NCBI RefSeq assembly: GCF_011761945.1
Contig: NZ_JAASQV010000001.1
Span: forward strand, 744,001 to 808,000
Length of the DNA: 64,000 bases
From: Sphingomonas leidyi
GTDB taxonomy: Bacteria > Pseudomonadota > Alphaproteobacteria > Sphingomonadales > Sphingomonadaceae
Direction of reading: 5' to 3'
Numbering within the stretch: the stretch's first letter is position 1; every line of letters begins with the position of its first letter. Below the pieces are notes generated by a model that worked only from the letters and a program-made list of their open reading frames with translations, did no database searches and had not been told where the DNA came from. Of this stretch, positions 18,169 through 29,133 are shown piece by piece. The position numbers and the translations under genes were made by a program.

Positions 18169-18248
18169 GTCATTCCCGCGAAGCCGGGGATCCAGCGGCA
18201 TGAAGGCGAACCCCCTGCCGCTCCGGACCTCGCCTTGGCGGGGATGAC
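18169..18248. repeat. Dispersed long inverted-repeat element (REP-like), copy 1
   Basis: An 80-base imperfect palindrome. Its left arm begins GTCATTCCCGCGAAGCCGGG and its right arm ends CGCCTTGGCGGGGATGAC, with AGCGGCA/TGCCGCT inside. The same kind of element, with the GGCGGGGATCCAG core, occurs at 42923-43048. Such extragenic palindromes are common in sphingomonads and lie in spacers. It sits between clpX and a membrane-protein gene. Confidence 0.65.
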
Positions 18249-18278
18249 GCGCAAGGGATGCTCTGCCATCATTCCCCG

Positions 18279-18956
18279 ATGCGGGGGGCAAGGAGCAGAA
18301 CGGACAGACTCGCCGCCGCGCAGGCGCGCCGCCGGCATGTCCGTTTCCGGCACGCCCTTATCTGGCTGCTGGTCGGCGCGGTCGTCTATGCGGTGGCGCT
18401 GGCGCTTGCGATCCTGCTTCATCCCGATCCGAAGGTCGTGCTGGCGCCGGTGATCGGCCCCAGCCTGTACCTCACGCCGCTGTTCGGCATGCCCTATCTC
18501 TTCGCCAGCGCGCGGCAGCGCGGATGGGCGCGCCGGCTATTCTATTTCACCGCGGTGCTCACCTTCGTCCATGTCGCGGCCAATTATCTCGCCTGGCGGC
18601 ACGCCTCGATCAGCTTTGCGCTCGAGCCCGATCCCCAGGCCTATGTCCAGGATCTGGGCACCGGCGCGGTGGGCGGTTTCGCGGGCGGGGCGCTGGCGCT
18701 GATGCTGCTGGTGCCGCTGCGCCTGGCGCCTTTCCACGCGGGCAGTCGCGCGATCATCCTGCTCGGCATCGCCGCGCTCACCCTGCTCGGCGCGCTCGGC
18801 ATGGCGCAGGGGCTGCTGCTCACCGGCGCCCATGGCTACCAGTTGAAATCGGCGGGCTTCGTCTTCTGGCTGGAGTGCGTGCACTTGCCCTGGCAGGCGT
18901 GCCTGGCGTTCTTCCTGGCCTGGCTCATGCGGCTCGGGCGGCGACCCGCGGGCTGA
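18279..18956 (+). CDS. Six-helix membrane protein of unknown function
   Basis: A 225-residue protein with about six predicted membrane helices. They begin with HALIWLLVGAVVYAVALALA and include FYFTAVLTFVHVAANYLAW and a final FWLECVHLPWQACLAFFLAW segment. A basic N-terminus precedes the first helix. ATG 18279 is taken; ATG 18258 is possible, and neither has an obvious ribosome-binding site. The 3' end overlaps the convergent permease gene by 32 bases. No family is recognised. Confidence 0.6.
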   Translation: MRGARSRTDRLAAAQARRRHVRFRHALIWLLVGAVVYAVALALAILLHPDPKVVLAPVIGPSLYLTPLFGMPYLFASARQRGWARRLFYFTAVLTFVHVAANYLAWRHASISFALEPDPQAYVQDLGTGAVGGFAGGALALMLLVPLRLAPFHAGSRAIILLGIAALTLLGALGMAQGLLLTGAHGYQLKSAGFVFWLECVHLPWQACLAFFLAWLMRLGRRPAG

Positions 18957-20382
18957 GCCGCATCAGCGCGAGATAGACCAGCAGCGCAACGGCCAGGCCG
19001 ACGAACCAGGCCCAGGTATAGATCGCCATCCATACGGGCCCGGCGGCGAAGGCACCGGGCGCGGCGGTGGCGAGGAAGCCGGGCAGGTTGGGCAGCACGC
19101 CGGCCGCGAAGGCGATCAGCGCCGCCGGGTTCCAGCCGCGGCGATAGGCATAGGCGCCGTCCGCGCGATAGAGGTCGTCGACCTGCAGCCGCGTGCGGCG
19201 GATCAGCCAGTAATCGGCGATCAGGATGCCGGCGATCGGCCCGAGCAGCGCCGAATAGCCGGCAAGCCAGACGAAGATATAGCCGCCGGTGGAGGCGAGC
19301 AGCTTCCACGGCATCATCAGGATCGCGATCGCCGCGGTGATCATGCCGCCGGTCCGGTAGCTGATCCGCGCCGGCCACAGCGAGGAGAAATCATAGGAAG
19401 CGGAAACGAGGTTCGCGGCGATGTTGCACGAGATGGTGTCGACGCTGATCACGATCAGCCCGAGCAGCACCAGCGGCCCCTCGAACCGGCCGGAAAGCGC
19501 GACCGGGTCCCAGATCGCCTCGCCATAGATCACGACCGTGGCGCTGGTGGTGATCACGCTGGCGAGCGCGATCAGCCCCATCATCGGGGGCAGGCCGAGG
19601 GACTGGCCGATCAGCTGGTCGCGCTGCGAACGGGCGAAGCGCGTGAAGTCGGGAATGTTGAGCGCGAGCGTCGCCCAATAGCCGATCATCGCGGTGAGCG
19701 CGGGCCAGAACACGGCCCAGAACTGCCCGGCCTTCGGGCCGCCCGGCACGAAGGCGGAGGGCGCGTGGAAGATGGGGCCGAGCCCGCCTGCCGCCTCCAC
19801 CGCCCACCAGACCAGCGCGATGCAGACCAGGATCTTCGCCGGCGCGGTCCAGGTCTCCAGCCGGCGAATGGTAAGCAGCCCCTTGCGCACGAAGAAGAGC
19901 TGGAGCGACCAGAAGAGGAGGAAGGCGACCAGCTGCCCGCTCCCGATGTCGAGCATCGGGAGCGGGGCGCCGCGCAGGTCGGCGCGGACCAGCACGCCGA
20001 ACAGGGTGAGCAGTGCCTCGCCGCCGATCCAGGTCTGGATGCCGTACCAGCCGCAGGCCACCAGCGCCCGGGCCAGGGCGGGCAGCCGCGCGCCCGCGGT
20101 GCCGAACGAAGCGCGCACCAGCACCGCATAGGGAATGCCGTGCCGGGCGCCGGCATGGCCGATCAGCAGCATCGGCACGAGGACGATGCCGTTGCCCAGC
20201 AGCACGGTGAACGCCGCCTGGCCGGCGGACATGCCCTGTTCGACCAGCCCCGCGGCGAGCATCCAGGCCGGCACCGCGACGATCATGCCGCTCCACAGCG
20301 CGGTATAATGATACCATGCCCAGCTGCGCTGCCCGGGCCCGGTCGGCGCGAGGTCGGTGTTCCAGAGCGCTTCGTCCGCCAT
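18925..20382 (-). CDS. NCS1-family nucleobase/allantoin-type cation symporter
   Basis: A 485-residue, twelve-helix inner-membrane transporter of the nucleobase:cation symporter-1 family. It begins with the family-typical WNTDLAPTGPGQRSWAWYHYTALW and has the substrate-site region YGIQTWIGGEALL and NIPDFTRFARSQRDQ. Members import uracil, hydantoins, allantoin or cytosine. ATG 20382 (MADEALW) is preceded by a strong GGGGGGAAG site, which decides the start over GTG/ATG codons further up. No catabolic genes are adjacent, so the substrate is open. Confidence 0.93.
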   Translation of the reverse strand: MADEALWNTDLAPTGPGQRSWAWYHYTALWSGMIVAVPAWMLAAGLVEQGMSAGQAAFTVLLGNGIVLVPMLLIGHAGARHGIPYAVLVRASFGTAGARLPALARALVACGWYGIQTWIGGEALLTLFGVLVRADLRGAPLPMLDIGSGQLVAFLLFWSLQLFFVRKGLLTIRRLETWTAPAKILVCIALVWWAVEAAGGLGPIFHAPSAFVPGGPKAGQFWAVFWPALTAMIGYWATLALNIPDFTRFARSQRDQLIGQSLGLPPMMGLIALASVITTSATVVIYGEAIWDPVALSGRFEGPLVLLGLIVISVDTISCNIAANLVSASYDFSSLWPARISYRTGGMITAAIAILMMPWKLLASTGGYIFVWLAGYSALLGPIAGILIADYWLIRRTRLQVDDLYRADGAYAYRRGWNPAALIAFAAGVLPNLPGFLATAAPGAFAAGPVWMAIYTWAWFVGLAVALLVYLALMRLSPRVAARAA

Positions 20383-20517
20383 GCTTCCCCCCAAGATGCC
20401 GGCCCAACGGATTGGAATGTCGCGCGAAGCCGGCGGCGCCGCAAGGCCGACTTTGTGTTGACGCGACTCAAGATGAGGCGCACCCTAGGTGTATTGGCCG
20501 GATAGAGGAGTGTTCCT

Positions 20518-21141
20518 ATGTCTGATGCTGCTATCCTCGCGGATGAAGATCCCCGCGAGTATCATTCGTCGTTCAATCTTGCCCTCGATTCCGCCGCGGG
20601 CACGGCATTCAAGTGGCTTATCCTCGGCCACCTGTTCTTCATCGCCGGGTTGTGCGTGCTGACCCTGGCGAATGTCGCCAACGCGGCCGTGTGGCTTACG
20701 CCTCTGCTTACCTTGCCTCTGGTCTGGGCCGGGCGGGGCCACAAGCTGGCGATGAAGGTCGCCGTGCTGATCGTCGGCCTCACCTTTGCGCACTGGGCGG
20801 GCGCCCAGCTGGCGAACCAGGTCAATGCCTCCACGGATCCGATGCGGTTCGGCCTGATCGGCGGCGGCGTGGGAGCGGGCCTCGCCCTGCTGTTCGTTCT
20901 GGGCAGTGGGCTTGGCCGTCGCGGGATCGCGCCGGTGATCTTCGCCGTGTTCGGCACGGCGATGCTGGCGGGCCTCGGCGCGCTGGTCGTCTATCTCTAC
21001 ATAACGACCGGTTCGACCAGCGAGACCTTCCCGGGCAACTGGGTCCAGCTGCTCAAGATCTACACGCCCTGGCAGATCGGTTTCGCCTTCGTGCTCGCCA
21101 AGGTGCTGCGGCCGGACGGCGCGGTGATCGAGGAGGAATAG
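20518..21141 (+). CDS. Membrane protein of unknown function
   Basis: A 207-residue protein with a soluble N-terminus of about 30 residues and roughly five hydrophobic segments. Examples are FKWLILGHLFFIAGLCVLTL, AMKVAVLIVGLTFAHWAG and IAPVIFAVFGTAMLAGLGAL. It ends in an acidic tail EEE. A good Shine-Dalgarno (GAGGAG) precedes ATG 20518, and a TTGACG hexamer at 20458 may be a -35 element. It is divergent from the NCS1 permease gene. No known family is recognised. Confidence 0.7.
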   Translation: MSDAAILADEDPREYHSSFNLALDSAAGTAFKWLILGHLFFIAGLCVLTLANVANAAVWLTPLLTLPLVWAGRGHKLAMKVAVLIVGLTFAHWAGAQLANQVNASTDPMRFGLIGGGVGAGLALLFVLGSGLGRRGIAPVIFAVFGTAMLAGLGALVVYLYITTGSTSETFPGNWVQLLKIYTPWQIGFAFVLAKVLRPDGAVIEEE

Positions 21142-21147
21142 GGCTGC

Positions 21148-21171
21148 GTGCCGGGGGCAGTCCCCCGGCAC
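21148..21171. terminator. Strong GC hairpin between convergent genes
   Basis: GTGCCGGGGG (21148-21157) pairs perfectly with CCCCCGGCAC (21162-21171) around a CAGT loop, six bases after the preceding stop codon. It lacks a T-tract, so it is a possible but not canonical terminator. Confidence 0.4.
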
Positions 21172-21239
21172 CTGCTCCAGGGGCGTTCGTCTTCCCTGCC
21201 TGCGCGGGGAGGACGGGGCTTGCCGATTGCGGCTCGACC

Positions 21240-21845
21240 CTAGATCAGCCCCGGCACGAAGCGCTTCACGCGCGCGGCATAGGCGTCATAGGCGGTGCCG
21301 AACTGCGCGCGGAGGAGCCTCTCTTCGCGGCGCACGCGCATCCAGGTGCCGACCCAGTAGAGCGGCACCCCCAGGATCAGTCCGCGCCAATGGCCGAGCG
21401 CCAGCGCCATCACGAGTATCCAGACGAACAGCGCGACATAGATGGGATTGCGGACCACCGCGAAGGGGCCCCAGGTGACGAGCTGATGGTCTTCGCGCGT
21501 GCGCGCGACGATCGCCCAGTTTCGCCCCATGGCGCGCGAAGAGGCGACGAACAGCCCGATCACCCCGGCCATCAGCACCAGGACGGCGGCAAGCTGGCCG
21601 ATCGCGGCTGGGTCCGGTGCTCCCACGACCATCTCGAGCGGGCCGAATCCCACCGCAAGGAACCCGAGCGCCTGCACGGCGACGCCGATCATCGAGCCCG
21701 AATCGCGCTTGCTGGTCACTTCGGTACCTGCCGTGCCGCGCCTGGCCTTGGCGGCGAGCAGCACCGCGACCCAGACGATCATGCTGCCGCAAAGCGCGGC
21801 GACCGCATAGACGCTGGTGGGTTCGGGATGGACGAGTGCGATCAT
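21240..21845 (-). CDS. Isoprenylcysteine carboxyl methyltransferase-like membrane methyltransferase
   Basis: A 201-residue integral membrane protein with four or five helices. The C-terminal signature of the ICMT/phospholipid methyltransferase family is present: GPFAVVRNPIYVALFVWILVM followed by EERLLRAQFGTAYDAYAARVKRFVP, the S-adenosylmethionine-binding region. The substrate in bacteria is generally unknown. A perfect GGAGGTGATC site precedes ATG 21845, two bases after the stop of the aminopeptidase gene, so it is co-transcribed with the two peptidases. Confidence 0.85.
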   Translation of the reverse strand: MIALVHPEPTSVYAVAALCGSMIVWVAVLLAAKARRGTAGTEVTSKRDSGSMIGVAVQALGFLAVGFGPLEMVVGAPDPAAIGQLAAVLVLMAGVIGLFVASSRAMGRNWAIVARTREDHQLVTWGPFAVVRNPIYVALFVWILVMALALGHWRGLILGVPLYWVGTWMRVRREERLLRAQFGTAYDAYAARVKRFVPGLI

Positions 21846-21847
21846 GA

Positions 21848-23560
21848 TCACCTCCGATAGGCATTGGCCTGATAGGCCTCGACGGCAGCCGAATATTTGA
21901 GAACCCGCGCGTTCGGATCGACGACGACATGCGCGTCGGCGGGCACGTTCACCGTTGCGATGCCGCCCGGCATCTCGACCAAGCGCACCTTGCCGTCGAC
22001 CGAGACTTCCACCGGCAGCGGGAACGGCTTGTCGTTCGCCACCTTCCAGCGCAGCGTCAGCGTGTCGCCCTGGCGCGCCTCGACCAGTTCCGGCAGCGGT
22101 GCCTGGTAGAGATAGACGTCGAAGAACCATTGCATGTCGCGGCCGGTCACCTCGTTCACGATCTTGATGAAATCCGGCGTGGTGGCGAAGCGCGGGGTGA
22201 AATTGCCCGGCCTGGGATCGGGGCGACCATAGACCAGCCGGCGCGTCGCATCGAAGAACCTGTCGTCGCCGATCAGGTTGCGCAGCGTGTGGAGGATCCA
22301 GGCGCCCTTGACGTAGATGTCCTGGCCCGGGCCGCCCTTCTCCTCCTCATACACCTGCTCCTCGGTGCGGATCTTGCCGGAGACGATCGGCGCATGGTTG
22401 GTGATCTGGAGGCGGAACTCGTCCATCATCACCGCATAGCGCGCGTCGCCCTCGCGCCAGCGGCCGTAGAGCGGCTGCATGTACTGCGCGAAGCCCTCGT
22501 GCAGCCAGTAATCGTCCCAATTGCTGGCGGACATCTGGTTGCCGAACCATTCATGGCCCAGCTCATGCTGGAAGATCTCGTCGAAGCCCGAGGGATATTG
22601 CTTGTAGTTGTTGCCATAGGCGTTGATCGTCTGGTGCTCCATGCCGAGATGCGGGGTCTCGGCCACGCCCATCTTCTCGTCGCTCCAGGGATAGGGTCCG
22701 ATCACCCGCTCGTAGAAATCGAGCGCGGGGGCGAATTCGGCGAACAGCGTCCGCGCCTTCTCGTCGCGGCCCGGAATGTACCAATATTCCATCGGGATCA
22801 CGTTGCCGAAGCGGCTTTTATAGTCGGCCTGGATCAGCTTGTAGGGGGCGATTTGCAGCGTCACCGAATAGGGATTGGGGCTGCGTGCACGCCAATGCCA
22901 GGTCGAGCGGCCGTCGGGCAGCGTGTCGGTGCCGACCAGCTTGCCGTTGCCCGCGACCTTCAGGTCCTTGGGCACCGTGACGTGCAGGTCGACCATGTCG
23001 GGCTCGCCCCTGGGGAAGTCGAGACAGGGCCAGAACAGGTCGCAGCCATAGCCTTCGGCAGTGCTGGCGATCCAGGGCTGGCGATCGGGCCCCGGCGTCC
23101 TGGCCCAGACCATGCCGTCGTCCCAGGGCGGGCGGACCGCGACGTGCGGCGTGCCGCCATAGCTGATCGTCACCACCGCCTTGCCGCCGGCCGCGAGCGG
23201 GCGGGGCAGGGCGACCGTCAGCCGGCCCTCGGGGTTCGACCAGTCGACCGGTGCCAGCGCCTTGCCGTCGACGCTGATCGCAGTGACCGGCAGGTTGCGG
23301 TCGAGATCGATCTGGAGCGCCTTCTGCGCGATCGCGCTGGTGATGGTCAGCGTCGCGATGGCGGCGATGCGCTGCGTCGCCGGGAACACTTCGATGGCGA
23401 GGTCGGCATGGTCGAGGTGCAGCGCGGCGCGCTCGGGGCTGATCGGGCCGCCCGATTCCTGCGTCGTGGGCGTGAGCGGCGGCTCGCCGGGCTTGACCTG
23501 GGCCTGGGCGGTGGTGGCCGAAAGAGCGAGGGCGGAGGCTGCGAGGAGATATTGGTGCAT
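21848..23560 (-). CDS. M1-family zinc aminopeptidase, exported (paralogue A)
   Basis: A 570-residue periplasmic peptidase with signal peptide (cleavage after TAQA, near residue 20), an M1 beta-sandwich and a thermolysin-like domain. Zinc ligands are His332 and His336 in HELGHEWF with Glu333 as base, and Glu355 in LHEGFAQY, the HExxH-18-E arrangement. The substrate motif usually written GxMEN is GMEHQTI here. It is 35-40 residues offset from, but aligned throughout with, the neighbouring paralogue. The gene starts 10 bases after the paralogue's stop and is followed after two bases by the methyltransferase. Confidence 0.93.
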   Translation of the reverse strand: MHQYLLAASALALSATTAQAQVKPGEPPLTPTTQESGGPISPERAALHLDHADLAIEVFPATQRIAAIATLTITSAIAQKALQIDLDRNLPVTAISVDGKALAPVDWSNPEGRLTVALPRPLAAGGKAVVTISYGGTPHVAVRPPWDDGMVWARTPGPDRQPWIASTAEGYGCDLFWPCLDFPRGEPDMVDLHVTVPKDLKVAGNGKLVGTDTLPDGRSTWHWRARSPNPYSVTLQIAPYKLIQADYKSRFGNVIPMEYWYIPGRDEKARTLFAEFAPALDFYERVIGPYPWSDEKMGVAETPHLGMEHQTINAYGNNYKQYPSGFDEIFQHELGHEWFGNQMSASNWDDYWLHEGFAQYMQPLYGRWREGDARYAVMMDEFRLQITNHAPIVSGKIRTEEQVYEEEKGGPGQDIYVKGAWILHTLRNLIGDDRFFDATRRLVYGRPDPRPGNFTPRFATTPDFIKIVNEVTGRDMQWFFDVYLYQAPLPELVEARQGDTLTLRWKVANDKPFPLPVEVSVDGKVRLVEMPGGIATVNVPADAHVVVDPNARVLKYSAAVEAYQANAYRR

Positions 23561-23570
23561 CGGAACCTCC

Positions 23571-25304
23571 CTAGCGCGATGTCTGGGCCGCGCGCCACGC
23601 CTGGAACGCGTCGATATCGGCGGAGCGCTTCAGGATCTTCGACCAGGGATCGACGACGTAATGCGCACCCGCCGGCAGGTCGATCGTGTCGCTGCCGTCG
23701 CGCATCGCCAGCGTGACCAGCCTGTCGCCCAGCTGCACTTCCACCGGCATCGGAAAGGGCCTGTCTCCGGGCGCCTTCCACCTGAGCGTCAGCCGATCGC
23801 CCGTCTGCTCGGTCAGCAGTTCGGGCAGCGCCGCCTCGTACAGATAGACATCGAAGAACCATTGCAGCTTGCGGCCCGAAGTCTGCTCCATGAAGGCGAT
23901 GAACTCGGGCGTGCTCCGGTAGAGCGGTTTGAAATTGCCGGGCCTGGGATCGGTGCGGCCATATATCGCCAGGCGCAGCCCGTCGAAAAAGGCCTTGTCG
24001 CCGATCAGGTTGCGCAGCGTGTGCAGCGTCCAGCTGCCCTTGGTGTAGATGTCGCCGCCGCGCCCGTTCCTGTCCTCATAGACGTCCTCGGCCGATTGCG
24101 GCTTGCCGCTGACGATGGCCGACCTGGCGCGGATGCCGATGCGCTCCTGGAGCAGCATCGCGGTATAATCGCCCTTGCCGCCTCGCCATTCGGCATAGAG
24201 CGGCTGCATATAGGTGCCGGTGCCCTCGTGCAGCCAGAAATCGTCCCAGTTGCCCGCGGTCAGCTGGTTGGCGAACCATTCATGGGCGAATTCGTGCTGG
24301 AACAGGTCGTCATAGCCCCAGGGGGTCTTGGCGTATTTGTTGCCATAGGCGTTGACCGTCATGTGCTCCATGCCCTTGTGCGGCGTCTCGACCACGCCGA
24401 GCTTCTGGTCGCCAAAGGGATAGGGGCCGATCATGGTCTCGAAGAAGTCGAGCGTCGGGGCGAATTCCGCGAACAGGCCCTTCGCCTGCCGTTCCTCGCC
24501 GGGCAGGTACCAATAGAACATCGGGATCGTGTTGCCGAAGCGGCTCTTATAGTCGCCCGAGATCACCTCATAGGGTCCGACATTGAGCGCGATGCCGTAG
24601 AGCGTCGGGTTGGTGACGTGCCAGTTCCAGGTCGAGCGGCCGTCGGCCAGCGTGTCGGTGCCCTTGAGCACGCCGTTGGAGATCGCCTTCAACCCCTTGG
24701 GCACGGTGATGTGCAGGTCGATGAAATCGGGTTCGTAGGTGGGATAGTCGATGCACGGCCAGAACAGGTCGCAGCCCTCCATCTGCACCGCGGTTGCCAC
24801 CCAGGGCTGGCCCTGCGGCGTCTTCGTCCAGACGAATCCGCCGTCCCAGGGCGCCCGCACCGCGACGTGCGGCGTGCCGCCATAGGTGATCGCCGCGGTC
24901 ACCGTGCCGCCGGCGCGCACCGTCTTGCCGAGCTGGATGGTCATCCGGCCCTCGGGATTGCTCCAGGCTCCGGACCGGAGCGGCCTGCCGTCGATCGCGA
25001 TCGCGCTGACCGGCAGGTTGCGATCGAGGTCGATCACCAGCGTCCGGATCGGCGCGGTGGCGGCGAAGCGCAGCGTGCCCACGCCCTTGATCGACTGGCT
25101 GTCGGGCAGCACTTCGATCCTGAGGTCGGCGCTCTGGAAGCGCACCAGCTTCTGCACCGGATCGAGCGGGCCGCCCGAGCTGCTCGTCTGCGCGGTCAGC
25201 GGCGGTTCGCCCGGCTTGATCGTCTGCGCGGCGGCGGGAGCCGTGGCGAGGGCCAGGGCCGAAGCGGCGAGGAACGGGGACGTGCGGATGCGGGCCTCCT
25301 TCAT
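23571..25304 (-). CDS. M1-family zinc aminopeptidase, exported (paralogue B)
   Basis: A 577-residue exported M1 peptidase. The signal peptide ends TAPAAAQ near residue 27. Zinc site: His337, Glu338 and His341 in HEFAHEWF with Glu360 in LHEGTGTY; the exopeptidase motif is GMEHMTV. It shares long stretches with the downstream gene, for example SNPEGR, YGGTPHVAVR, CDLFWPC, ADYKSRFGN and WFFDVYLY, so the pair is a tandem duplication. The start is ATG 25304 (MKEARIRTS); no strong ribosome site is seen. First gene of a three-gene unit, divergent from lon. Confidence 0.92.
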   Translation of the reverse strand: MKEARIRTSPFLAASALALATAPAAAQTIKPGEPPLTAQTSSSGGPLDPVQKLVRFQSADLRIEVLPDSQSIKGVGTLRFAATAPIRTLVIDLDRNLPVSAIAIDGRPLRSGAWSNPEGRMTIQLGKTVRAGGTVTAAITYGGTPHVAVRAPWDGGFVWTKTPQGQPWVATAVQMEGCDLFWPCIDYPTYEPDFIDLHITVPKGLKAISNGVLKGTDTLADGRSTWNWHVTNPTLYGIALNVGPYEVISGDYKSRFGNTIPMFYWYLPGEERQAKGLFAEFAPTLDFFETMIGPYPFGDQKLGVVETPHKGMEHMTVNAYGNKYAKTPWGYDDLFQHEFAHEWFANQLTAGNWDDFWLHEGTGTYMQPLYAEWRGGKGDYTAMLLQERIGIRARSAIVSGKPQSAEDVYEDRNGRGGDIYTKGSWTLHTLRNLIGDKAFFDGLRLAIYGRTDPRPGNFKPLYRSTPEFIAFMEQTSGRKLQWFFDVYLYEAALPELLTEQTGDRLTLRWKAPGDRPFPMPVEVQLGDRLVTLAMRDGSDTIDLPAGAHYVVDPWSKILKRSADIDAFQAWRAAQTSR

Positions 25305-25523
25305 GCGGTGAGCGCGCCGGGCGCGATGCGGAATTGAACTGGCCCTGGAGCGCGGCGGCAAGGGAAATCCGTGGCGCGGCGGACCGATGCGGTCGCAAAA
25401 ACCCTTGTCCGTGCCGCATTGGGAAGCAACACTCCACAACCTAACCGCGTTCGGCGATTGATGCAGGCAGCCCGGCCCCCATATAATGGTGCTGAGGAGC
25501 CCTGTGCGGGCTCAGGAGTATCC

Positions 25524-27920
<2,397 letters not shown>

Positions 27921-28089
27921 TGGGCGGCACCATCCTTAACGCGCCAGTCATCGTAACCTTTTCGTCATTTCGAGGGAAAAGCGGGCTGAATCGTTTTGAC
28001 AGCGCGGGCGGGGGCGTGCTGACGTGATCGCTCGGCCCGCCGCCGCGACTCGCGCATTTCTGCGTATTCATGAGGGGGAAAATCACGAA

Positions 28090-28362
28090 ATGAACAAGCA
28101 AGAGCTGATCGGTCAGGTCGCCGACACCTCCGGGCTGGGCAAGGGCGATGCGAGCAAGGCCGTGGAGGCCGTGTTCGATGCCATCCAGGCCGCGCTCAAG
28201 AAGGGCGACGAAGTTCGCCTGGTCGGCTTCGGCACCTTCTCGGTCAGCAAGCGCAAGGCGTCGACGGGCCGCAACCCGCGCACCCGCGAACCGATGACCA
28301 TCAAGGCGTCGAACCAGCCGAAGTTCAAGGCAGGCAAAGGCCTGAAGGATGCGGTGAACTAA
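28090..28362 (+). CDS. hupB: HU-type DNA-binding protein
   Basis: A 90-residue histone-like protein. It starts MNKQELIGQVADTSGL and contains the DNA-clasp signature GFGTFSVSKRKASTGRNPRT (about residues 46-65) with the proline-tipped beta arm RNPRTREPM. It bends and compacts DNA as a dimer. The start is ATG 28090. A TTGACA hexamer at 27996-28001 in the 170-base spacer after lon suggests its own promoter. Confidence 0.97.
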   Translation: MNKQELIGQVADTSGLGKGDASKAVEAVFDAIQAALKKGDEVRLVGFGTFSVSKRKASTGRNPRTREPMTIKASNQPKFKAGKGLKDAVN

Positions 28363-28446
28363 GCCGTATCTAATGGGTCTTTGGGGCTGGACAGCAGGGG
28401 CTGCGCCGCCTAAAGGCCCGCTTCCCATTTTGGCCGAACGGCCAAT

Positions 28447-28521
28447 GGGCGCGTAGCTCAGTGGTAGAGCACACCCTTCACACGGGTGGGGTCGTAGGTT
28501 CAATCCCTACCGCGCCCACCA
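28447..28521 (+). tRNA. tRNA-Val (anticodon CAC), CCA encoded
   Basis: The acceptor GGGCGCG pairs with CGCGCCC (28511-28517), followed by A and encoded CCA. The anticodon arm CACCC-TTCACAC-GGGTG gives anticodon CAC, read as valine GTG. D-arm and T-arm (GTAGGTTCAATCCCTAC) are intact. Confidence 0.97.
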
Positions 28522-28525
28522 TTGC

Positions 28526-28561
28526 AAAGGCCCGTCGGTCCCGGTGACCGGCGGGCCTTTT
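28526..28561 (+). terminator. Strong rho-independent terminator after tRNA-Val
   Basis: A 15-bp stem, AAAGGCCCGTCGGTC (28526-28540) with GACCGGCGGGCCTTT (28546-28560), one G-T wobble, loop CCGGT and a T-rich tail, five bases after the tRNA. Confidence 0.9.
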
Positions 28562-28643
28562 GGTTCGCTTCGGCCGAACGGGGACGAAGCCTGCATCATG
28601 GCTGCATTTGCGCGTGCCATTTCCTTTCCGGCCGGGGAGGGGG

Positions 28644-29042
28644 ATGTCCGTGTTTCACCGTTTCGTCATGATGGCTGTGCCGCTCGTGCCGCTGATGGCC
28701 TGCTCCGATGACTGCGGGAACCGGATCGTCTCCAGGATCGATGCGCCCGGCGGCGCCCGGAGCGCGGTGCTGTTCCAGCGCGACTGCGGCGCGACCACCG
28801 GCTTCTCCACCCAGGTCTCGATCCTGTCCGGGGGCCAGGCGCCGGCAGGAAGGGGCAATGCCTTCATCGCGGATGCCGATCACGGCGCAGCGAGGCGGGG
28901 TGCCTGGGGCGGCCCATGGGCCGAGATCCGATGGCTGCGCGCGGATCATCTCGAGGTCCGATACGCACCCGGATCGCGCATCTTCCTGAAACGCGAAACA
29001 GTGTCCGGCGTGCGGGTCAGCTATCGGCCGGCGAACGAATGA
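28644..29042 (+). CDS. Small putative lipoprotein of unknown function
   Basis: A 132-residue protein with a lipobox at VPLMACSDDC (Cys20), so probably a membrane lipoprotein with a mature domain of about 110 residues. The mature part contains four cysteines in total with Cys20 and a segment AEIRWLRADHLEVRYAPG typical of compact beta structure. ATG 28644 follows a purine-rich GGGGAGGGGG site. I recognise the general look of small proteobacterial lipoproteins of unknown function but no named family. Single gene between the tRNA terminator and the M13 peptidase. Confidence 0.7.
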   Translation: MSVFHRFVMMAVPLVPLMACSDDCGNRIVSRIDAPGGARSAVLFQRDCGATTGFSTQVSILSGGQAPAGRGNAFIADADHGAARRGAWGGPWAEIRWLRADHLEVRYAPGSRIFLKRETVSGVRVSYRPANE

Positions 29043-29133
29043 TATGCGCTCGCGCAAGGATGTTGCGCGGCTGCCGGTGTCGTGACACACCATCCCCCGA
29101 CGCGCCTAACGTCTCGATATCGGGGGACCTCCA

